Source: Bacillota bacterium
Lineage (GTDB): Bacteria; Bacillota; Clostridia; Peptostreptococcales; Anaerovoracaceae
Length of the DNA stretch: 10,628 bases
Direction of reading: 5' to 3'
NCBI GenBank assembly: GCA_017523605.1
Contig: JAFWVZ010000239.1
Span: 1 to 10,628 of the forward strand
Shown here: positions 6,243 to 10,628 of the stretch, piece by piece
Numbering within the stretch: the first letter of the stretch is position 1
Layout of the letters: every line of letters starts with the position of its first letter
Made by a program: the position numbers and the translations under genes
Notes under the pieces: generated by a model
Database searches by the model: none
Told to the model about the DNA's origin: nothing
The model's input: only the letters and a program-made list of their open reading frames with translations

Positions 6243-8363
6243 TCAGGCCTTGATTATCGGGGTATCTTCCAGTCCCTTGCGGGTAAGGTTTACTCTGCCC
6301 TTGTCGTCGATCTCGTAGCACTTTACGGTAACTGTGTCGCCCACATTGAGAACATCGGTGACCTTTTCTACGCGCTTGTTGGAGATCCTGGAAACGTGCA
6401 GGAGTCCGTCCTTTCCGGGCAGAACTTCAACGAACGCGCCGAAGTCCATGATCCTTACTACCTTGCCGGTGTAGGTCTTGCCGACTTCCACGTCCGCGGT
6501 TATGTACTCGATCTCCTGCCTTGCAGCCTCTGCAGCTTCAAGGTTCGGGGAAGCGATGAACACGTTGCCGTCGTCATCGATGTCCACCTTGGCTCCGGTG
6601 CGAGCGATGATGCCATTGATGGTCTCGCCGCCCTTGCCGATGACCAGTCTGATCTTCTCGACAGGTACCTGCATGGAGATGATGCGCGGAGCCCACTTGG
6701 ACAGTTCTGCTCTGGGCTCGGATATCTCTTCCATCATCTGGCCCATTATGTACATGCGGCCCTCACGTGCCTGCTGGAGAGCCTTCCAGAGGATGTCTCT
6801 GGAAAGTCCGTGCACCTTGATATCCATCTGGATGGCTGTAACGCCCTTCTCTGTTCCCGCCACCTTAAAGTCCATGTCGCCGAGGAAGTCTTCCATTCCC
6901 TGGATGTCGGAAAGGATGGCCATTGTGGAACTTCCGTCCTCTTCGACCCTTTCAACAAGACCCATTGCTATTCCGGCTACGGGTGCCTTGATAGGAACGC
7001 CTGCGTCCATAAGAGCAAGCGTGGATCCGCATACGGATGCCTGAGAAGAAGAACCGTTGGAAGAAAGAACTTCCGATACGACTCTGATGGCGTACGGGAA
7101 CTCTTCCTTGCTGGGAAGAACAGGCAGCAGAGCTCTTTCCGCAAGAGCGCCGTGTCCTATCTCTCTTCTTCCGGGGGATCTGGGCTGCTTAGCTTCGCCT
7201 GTGCAGAATCCGGGGAAGTTGTACTGATGCATGTATCTCTTTTCGGTCTCTTCGTCCAGTCCGTCCAGAGTCTGGGCTTCGGACAGAGTTCCGAGAGTAA
7301 CTACGGAAAGTACCTGCGTCTGACCTCTCTTGAAGAGTCCGGTGCCGTGGGTCCTGGGAAGAACGCCGGTCTCGCACCAGATGGGCCTTATCTCATCCAG
7401 CTTTCTGTTGTCCGGGCGAATGCCTTCGTCCAGGATAAGGGAACGTACCTGCTCCTTTACGATGTTATAAAGAACAGCGTCGATGTCCTTTTCGCCGTCC
7501 GGATACACTTCCGCGAAGTGCTCTTTGGTCTCCTGCTCTACAGCGTCCATGTTGTCCAGACGCTCCTGCTTGTCCTTGGTAAGGACAGCTTCGCGCATCT
7601 TGGGAACTGCGTACTCGCGGACTGCGGCATCCAGATCTTCAGCGGGTTTTCTTATCTCGGGAACGATCTTTTCCTTGCCGATCGCTTCCGCGATCTGCTT
7701 TATAAGACGGCAGATCTTCTTGATCTCTTCGTGAGCGAACATTATCGCGTCCAGGCACACGTCTTCCGGTACTTCCTGAGCGCCGGCCTCTACCATCATG
7801 ATGGCTTCCTCGGTACCGGCAACATACATGGAAAGATCGGATACGGCTCTCTGTTCAAGAGTCGGGTTGATGACGAAACGTCCGTCTACGCGGCCTACCT
7901 GTACGGAACCTGTGGGACCGTCCCAGGGAATGTCGGAAATGGCCAGAGCAACGGAAGAACCGATCATGGCGCAGATCTCCGGAGCGCAGTCCGGATCGAC
8001 GCTCATTACTACGGCCTGAACTTCTACCGCGTTGTAGAATCCCTTGGGGAACAGCGGCCTGAGCGGTCTGTCCATGAGACGGCACTTAAGTATGGCCTTC
8101 TCTGCCGGGCGGCCTTCTCTCTTAATGAATCCGCCGGGGATCTTGCCTACGGCGTACATCTTCTCCTCGTAATCGCAGGAGAGCGGGAAGAAATCGGCGT
8201 CCGGATTGGCTGTCTTAGCCATGCAGGCGGTAACGTTTACGACGGTGTCGCCATACTTTACCATTACCTGGCCGTTTGTCTGCTCGCAGACCTTGCCGAT
8301 CTCAAGCTCCAGGAGCCTGCCGCCGAGGGCAGCTCTGAATGTCTTGTAATCTGTAAATCTCAT
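6243..8363 (-). CDS. pnp: Polyribonucleotide nucleotidyltransferase (PNPase)
   Basis: Homotrimeric 3'-to-5' phosphorolytic exoribonuclease, central to mRNA decay and RNA quality control, releasing nucleoside diphosphates. The 706 residues show the full architecture: first RNase PH domain (about 10-145; GKIPGGFIKREGRP at 73-86), all-helical linker (about 150-310), second RNase PH domain (about 315-545; GTGLFKRGQTQ at 340-350, SSNGSSSQASVCG at 434-446), KH domain (about 560-620; IGKGG at 575-579) and S1 domain (from about 627; GAFVEV and GLLHVS). Catalytic residues equivalent to E. coli D486, D492 and K494 are present at D492, D498 and K500. Start at 8363 is chosen over an upstream in-frame ATG at 8447 because AGAGG lies five bases before it and MRFTDYKTF aligns with the expected N terminus. 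It lies 126 bases after rpsO, behind two hairpins. Confidence -1.
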   Translation of the reverse strand: MRFTDYKTFRAALGGRLLELEIGKVCEQTNGQVMVKYGDTVVNVTACMAKTANPDADFFPLSCDYEEKMYAVGKIPGGFIKREGRPAEKAILKCRLMDRPLRPLFPKGFYNAVEVQAVVMSVDPDCAPEICAMIGSSVALAISDIPWDGPTGSVQVGRVDGRFVINPTLEQRAVSDLSMYVAGTEEAIMMVEAGAQEVPEDVCLDAIMFAHEEIKKICRLIKQIAEAIGKEKIVPEIRKPAEDLDAAVREYAVPKMREAVLTKDKQERLDNMDAVEQETKEHFAEVYPDGEKDIDAVLYNIVKEQVRSLILDEGIRPDNRKLDEIRPIWCETGVLPRTHGTGLFKRGQTQVLSVVTLGTLSEAQTLDGLDEETEKRYMHQYNFPGFCTGEAKQPRSPGRREIGHGALAERALLPVLPSKEEFPYAIRVVSEVLSSNGSSSQASVCGSTLALMDAGVPIKAPVAGIAMGLVERVEEDGSSTMAILSDIQGMEDFLGDMDFKVAGTEKGVTAIQMDIKVHGLSRDILWKALQQAREGRMYIMGQMMEEISEPRAELSKWAPRIISMQVPVEKIRLVIGKGGETINGIIARTGAKVDIDDDGNVFIASPNLEAAEAARQEIEYITADVEVGKTYTGKVVRIMDFGAFVEVLPGKDGLLHVSRISNKRVEKVTDVLNVGDTVTVKCYEIDDKGRVNLTRKGLEDTPIIKA

Positions 8364-8384
8364 TTTTTCCTCTTTCCGCGGCAA

Positions 8385-8431
8385 GGCTTGACGACTCAAC
8401 GCACCGTTAAAGTGCGCACAGTTCTCAAGCC
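8385..8431 (-). promoter_or_regulatory. Long imperfect stem in the rpsO-pnp spacer, likely RNase III-type processing site
   Basis: Minus-strand arms of 20 bases each (8431-8412 and 8404-8385) align without gaps: seven pairs (GGCUUGA/UCAAGCC), a 2x2 internal loop, three pairs (ACU/AGU), a second 2x2 loop, then six pairs ending GCGCAC/GUGCGU with one G-U, and a seven-base loop. Two more G-U pairs can extend the base. It ends 21 bases before the pnp start, leaving the AGAGG site free. In E. coli an RNase III-cut hairpin in the same place drives PNPase autoregulation; a similar role here is inference. Confidence -1.
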
Positions 8432-8454
8432 CCCTCCGCTTTTGCACAATAATT

Positions 8455-8479
8455 CCAGGCGGGATATGCTCCCGCCTGG
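8455..8479 (-). promoter_or_regulatory. Strong hairpin directly after rpsO (attenuator or mRNA-protecting stem)
   Basis: A perfect ten-base G+C-rich inverted repeat, CCAGGCGGGA (8455-8464) and TCCCGCCTGG (8470-8479), has a five-base loop and begins ten bases after the rpsO stop. On the minus strand it is followed by AATTATTGTG, not a solid T run, so it is likely a leaky terminator or a 3'-end protecting stem that lets some transcription continue into pnp. Confidence -1.
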
Positions 8480-8489
8480 TTCCAACGTT

Positions 8490-8756
8490 TTACTTTCTGA
8501 GTCCGAGACGGGAAATAAGAGTTCTGTAGCGCTCTATGTCCTTGTCCTTCAGATAAGCCAGAAGGTTTCTTCTGTGGCCGACCATCTTAAGAAGTCCGCG
8601 TCTGGAATGGTTGTCGTTCGGATGATCCTTAAGGTGCTCGTTGAGCTCGTTGATCCTGTAGGTAAGGATGGCTACCTGGACCTCCGGGGAACCGGTGTCG
8701 TTCTCGCAAGTAGCGTACTCTTTGATGATCTCTGCTTTCTTTTCTACTGTAAGCAT
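8490..8756 (-). CDS. rpsO: Small ribosomal subunit protein S15
   Basis: Primary-binding protein of the 30S platform, contacting 16S rRNA helices 20-22. The 88 residues equal the usual length. Conserved features are TGSPEVQ at 21-27 and the rRNA-contact region H41, H45, D48 within HLKDHPNDNHSRRGL (41-55), with a basic C terminus ending RLGLRK. The start at 8756 gives the canonical N terminus and has AAAGGAG nine bases upstream; an in-frame ATG at 8825 would add 23 non-homologous residues and is rejected. Promoter at 8878-8850, followed downstream by pnp, the common bacterial pairing. The leader of about 85 bases is a plausible site of S15 autoregulation. Confidence -1.
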   Translation of the reverse strand: MLTVEKKAEIIKEYATCENDTGSPEVQVAILTYRINELNEHLKDHPNDNHSRRGLLKMVGHRRNLLAYLKDKDIERYRTLISRLGLRK

Positions 8757-8843
8757 AAAAAAATACTCCTTTACTGCTTTCGCCTTAAGCTGCGGACATC
8801 GGTGGAGATTCGTATGCCGAAGCAAAAGGTATCCTTTAATTGA
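8757..8843 (-). promoter_or_regulatory. rpsO 5' leader with three small stems
   Basis: Between the predicted transcription start (near 8843) and the rpsO ATG the minus-strand RNA can form AAAGG/CCUUU around AUA (8837-8825), a longer helix with two single-base bulges (CGG-CAU-CG against CG-AUG-CCG, 8819-8793), and GCUU/AAGC (8790-8776) just before the AAAGGAG site. S15 is known to repress its own mRNA through structured leaders in several bacteria. Whether this one binds S15 is inference; the individual stems are short. Confidence -1.
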
Positions 8844-8849
8844 CGACTA

Positions 8850-8878
8850 ATATTAGCACAACGCAGAGGGCTTGTAAA
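8850..8878 (-). promoter_or_regulatory. Promoter of the rpsO-pnp operon
   Basis: Minus strand: TTTACA (8878-8873), 17-base spacer, TAATAT (8855-8850). Five of six -35 bases match consensus, the spacing is optimal, and the -10 matches four of six. It is the only strong promoter in the gap between the PPC gene and rpsO and resembles that of the dGTPase-like gene. Confidence -1.
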
Positions 8879-8918
8879 GAGTTAATTTCCCAATGAAAAG
8901 CCCTGCTGCGCAATGGTT

Positions 8919-8938
8919 TCCGGAGATCCGGCTCCGGA
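8919..8938 (-). terminator. Hairpin after the PPC-domain gene, weak terminator candidate
   Basis: TCCGGAG (8919-8925) and CTCCGGA (8932-8938) form a perfect seven-base stem with a six-base loop, starting five bases past the stop of the PPC gene. On the minus strand AAACC follows instead of T residues, so termination by the standard mechanism is doubtful. CCGG inside the loop could form a competing smaller stem. Confidence -1.
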
Positions 8939-8943
8939 CAAAA

Positions 8944-9369
8944 CTAATCAAATTTGTAGAGGTTAAGACCGGTCTCTTCGTCGTGAGAGCGGCCTACGTG
9001 ACCGTCCAGACAGCGGACGAAGATCTCCGCGGTGGCTGCGATCACTGCCTCGTTAAGGTGCCCGCCGTGGCCTATTCCGTCTTCTCCGGCAAAGCTCATA
9101 TGAACGTGCAAGTATACCTCTCCGTTCATCTCGGATACGTTTCCGGTAAGAGAGGTTATCTCGAAAGTCCCGCCCTCGAACGTGGTCTTGTAATAATGCT
9201 TTTCTTCTACGTTGTAGCATCCGACTGTTACCTTGCCGGCAGCGCCGAGGCCCTCTATGCTGCCGAGTCTGATGTTCTCATTTTTGCAAAGAGCCGTAAG
9301 TTGTTCAATGATCTCTTCGCCGCGCTGGATGCGTACTACGTATGTATCTCCGAACTTTCTGTATTCCAT
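8944..9369 (-). CDS. PPC domain (DUF296) protein
   Basis: A single PPC domain (plant and prokaryote conserved domain) fills the 141 residues; prokaryotic members are free-standing domains of this size and form trimers. Visible features are the IEGLGAAGKVTVGCYN core (38-53), ITSLTGNVS (71-79) and the histidine set LHVHMSF (H88, H90) plus GHGGHL (H101, H104), matching the conserved His residues proposed to hold a metal ion. Plant proteins join this domain to AT-hooks and bind DNA, but there is no AT-hook here and the cellular role of bacterial versions is unsettled, so I do not call it a regulator. ATG 9369 has AAGGAG six bases upstream. It is divergent from the DUF1294 gene with 38 bases between the starts. 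Confidence -1.
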   Translation of the reverse strand: MEYRKFGDTYVVRIQRGEEIIEQLTALCKNENIRLGSIEGLGAAGKVTVGCYNVEEKHYYKTTFEGGTFEITSLTGNVSEMNGEVYLHVHMSFAGEDGIGHGGHLNEAVIAATAEIFVRCLDGHVGRSHDEETGLNLYKFD

Positions 9370-9392
9370 CTGATGCTCCTTTTATGTTCTGA

Positions 9393-9401
9393 TGATATAA
9401 T
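9393..9401 (+). promoter_or_regulatory. Extended -10 promoter placing +1 at the DUF1294 start codon
   Basis: TGATATAAT is a perfect TATAAT with the TGn extension. Counting the usual six bases from the end of the -10 puts the first transcribed base at 9408, the A of the DUF1294 ATG. No convincing -35 is present (ATGCTC at a 17-base spacing). Confidence -1.
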
Positions 9402-9407
9402 GATGAC

Positions 9408-9692
9408 ATGAAACTGTCTTATTACCTGATGATTTTATTTATTGTATGGAACCTTGCAGTCTTCCTGATCTACGGTGCGGATAAACGCCGTGCCGTTAAG
9501 GACAAGTGGCGCGTCCCGGAAAAGACCCTGATCCTGCTTGCCCTGTTTTTCGGCGCCACCGGCGCGTTTATCGGAATGCGCGTCTTCCGCCACAAGACTC
9601 AGCACAAAAAGTTTACCGTTGGCGTACCGCTTCTGATGCTTCTGAATTATGCATGCATCGCCGCAGCAGTCTATTTTTTCTGCATCAGATAG
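9408..9692 (+). CDS. DUF1294 family small membrane protein
   Basis: A 94-residue protein with three hydrophobic stretches (about 5-23, 41-58 and 71-93). The family signature is clear: YGADKRRA (22-29), RVPEKTLLxLA-type motif (RVPEKTLILLAL, 35-46), GATGAFIGM (49-57) and FRHKTQHKKF (60-69), with the charged motifs between membrane segments. No function is established for the family; in some proteobacteria the domain is fused to a cold-shock domain, which is absent here. No ribosome binding site precedes the ATG, and an extended -10 sits exactly where a leaderless message would need it. It is the only complete plus-strand gene, divergent from the PPC gene and ending six bases from the stop of the PIG-L gene. 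Confidence -1.
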   Translation: MKLSYYLMILFIVWNLAVFLIYGADKRRAVKDKWRVPEKTLILLALFFGATGAFIGMRVFRHKTQHKKFTVGVPLLMLLNYACIAAAVYFFCIR

Positions 9693-9698
9693 TTTACG

Positions 9699-10628
9699 TC
9701 AGAACTTAACCAGTTTTTCCAGGCTCTGCTGTAACTTGCGCGGTACTTCCATGATCTTTTCCATGGCTTCAGCTTCTGCGTCCGCCCTCTCTTGCTTAGC
9801 GTAGCTTATTATATGCTCCGTCATGTCGTTTCCGCTGTCAGGTCCTACAGTTGTTCTGTACAGACCGAAGTATGCGGCATTTATCTCCGAGGACCTGGGA
9901 TCGTTAGGATCGTCCGTTACATAGAACCATCCGGACTGCTGGGAAACATGCTTTTTATATGCGTCTTTAGCTGCCTGAAGCGCGGTCTTGCCGCCCACGC
10001 ACTCCAATGGCTGCCTGAGATCCAGAACTATCTTGTTTTCTCCGTAAAGATGAAGATATGTCTTCTGCACGTCCCATACTCCATATTCTGCTGCGGAATT
10101 GGGGCAGAACGTCGGATCCATGCACTTCCCTACAGCGTCCGCAACGGCATGGGCAAGTCGCTGGTGCCTTATGTGACCGTATTCGCCGTTAAGGTCCTGG
10201 GTTATAACGATCTGCGGCTTGAACCGTCTTATCATCTCGGTCACGTACTCCGTGATCGCGAAGAATCCTTTCCATTCTCCGCTGTACAGCCTGTAACCTT
10301 CGTGCGCGGCGTCGAATCTACCGGTCTGAGGATACTGTTTAACGCCGAGCGCCCAGAGCCCGTTCATCCTTTCGTGTTCGCGGACTGTGGTCTTATTGAA
10401 ATACCCCATCAGATGGACGACTTCTATCTTAAGGTCCGTATTCTCAGCAAGCGTTGCGATCGCTCCGCCGAGGAACAGAACGTCATCGTCCGGATGTGTT
10501 GCAAACACCAGAACATCTGCCTTTTCCGGCTGAGGCTCCCAGACTTCAACGTCCGCAGGAAGAAGGCCGTCCTTCGGGAAGGCTTTTATAAGGAAGATCC
10601 TTGAAGCATTGGTCATGCAAAGCTCCGC
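9699..10628 (-). CDS. PIG-L (LmbE-like) family deacetylase, probably N-terminally incomplete in window
   Basis: Zinc-dependent de-N-acetylase fold. Numbering from ATG 10616: ADVLVFATHPDDDVLFLGG (33-51) holds the HPDD motif, with H41 and D44 as expected zinc ligands and D43 as the catalytic base; the usual Glu after HPDD is Asp (D45). GEYGHIRH (144-151) supplies H148 and the third zinc ligand H151. The C-terminal ~35 residues are charged and helical. The reading frame is open to the window edge. ATG 10616 has GGAG six bases upstream, giving 305 residues, but the stretch before the catalytic motif (SRIFLIKAF, then EVWEPQPEKAD) resembles the junction in longer, secreted PIG-L proteins that have a beta-rich N-terminal domain, so I think the gene continues outside. 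Substrate, probably an N-acetylated sugar or sugar conjugate, cannot be told. Confidence -1.
   Translation of the reverse strand, partial: AELCMTNASRIFLIKAFPKDGLLPADVEVWEPQPEKADVLVFATHPDDDVLFLGGAIATLAENTDLKIEVVHLMGYFNKTTVREHERMNGLWALGVKQYPQTGRFDAAHEGYRLYSGEWKGFFAITEYVTEMIRRFKPQIVITQDLNGEYGHIRHQRLAHAVADAVGKCMDPTFCPNSAAEYGVWDVQKTYLHLYGENKIVLDLRQPLECVGGKTALQAAKDAYKKHVSQQSGWFYVTDDPNDPRSSEINAAYFGLYRTTVGPDSGNDMTEHIISYAKQERADAEAEAMEKIMEVPRKLQQSLEKLVKF

Noticed and set aside
8364..8447. Upstream in-frame start for pnp adding 28 residues.
   Set aside because: The added segment is translated from the spacer hairpin, is unlike any PNPase N terminus, and the ATG at 8363 has a good ribosome binding site.
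6207..8843. An open frame of 878 codons on the plus strand, opposite pnp and rpsO.
   Set aside because: It is antisense to two firmly identified genes along their full length, has no recognisable domain, crosses their intergenic hairpins, and its openness follows from the codon pattern of pnp. No ribosome binding site or promoter was seen.
8944..9369. Reading the PPC protein as a DNA-binding transcription regulator.
   Set aside because: DNA binding in plant homologues depends on AT-hooks, which are absent here; the domain alone does not support that role.
1..10628. Mobile element, phage, CRISPR, toxin-antitoxin or defence system.
   Set aside because: No transposase, integrase, repeat array, terminal inverted repeats or known defence genes were found; repeats seen are all local hairpins explained by gene ends.

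Overview
The window looks like ordinary chromosome from an anaerobic, Clostridia-like member of the Bacillota with a roughly balanced base composition. The evidence is strong AGGAGG-type ribosome binding sites, a clostridial-style dUTPase, a lipoprotein leader typical of gut or rumen Clostridia, and TTTACA/TAATAT-type promoters. This assignment is inference; there is no rRNA or other taxonomic marker. Nine genes are complete and two run off the window edges. I see no tRNA, rRNA, CRISPR array, insertion sequence or phage gene.

Layout. Positions 1-156 (+) hold the C-terminal tail of an MmgE/PrpD-family protein. Facing terminators at 170-292 separate it from a minus-strand tripartite tricarboxylate transporter operon, tctB-tctA-tctC (3510 down to 316), ending in a clean terminator with a GAAA loop. 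Next (still minus) come a dGTPase-like HD hydrolase (4639-3620) with its own promoter, and the tightly coupled pair nnrD-dut (6123-4706) transcribed from an extended -10 promoter that abuts the pnp terminator. The rpsO-pnp operon (promoter 8878-8850, end 6243) carries two hairpins between its genes. A PPC/DUF296 protein (9369-8944) is divergent from a small DUF1294 membrane protein (9408-9692, +), which converges on a PIG-L/LmbE-type deacetylase (9699 to the right edge, minus).

How the genes work together. The tct genes encode an importer with a secreted lipoprotein receptor, a small membrane subunit and a large permease. The neighbouring MmgE/PrpD enzyme fits use of a polycarboxylate, but the substrate cannot be read from the sequence. 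nnrD, dut and the HD hydrolase form a loose metabolite-repair and nucleotide-pool group: repair of hydrated NAD(P)H, removal of dUTP, and probable dNTP hydrolysis. rpsO-pnp is a conserved translation/RNA-decay pair.

I found no convincing new multigene system. The most interesting signals are regulatory: a probable leaderless transcript for the DUF1294 gene, a long RNase III-like stem just before pnp, and a terminator-promoter overlap between pnp and nnrD. At the protein level, a TctC-family receptor lacks the usual glycine-rich ligand loops.
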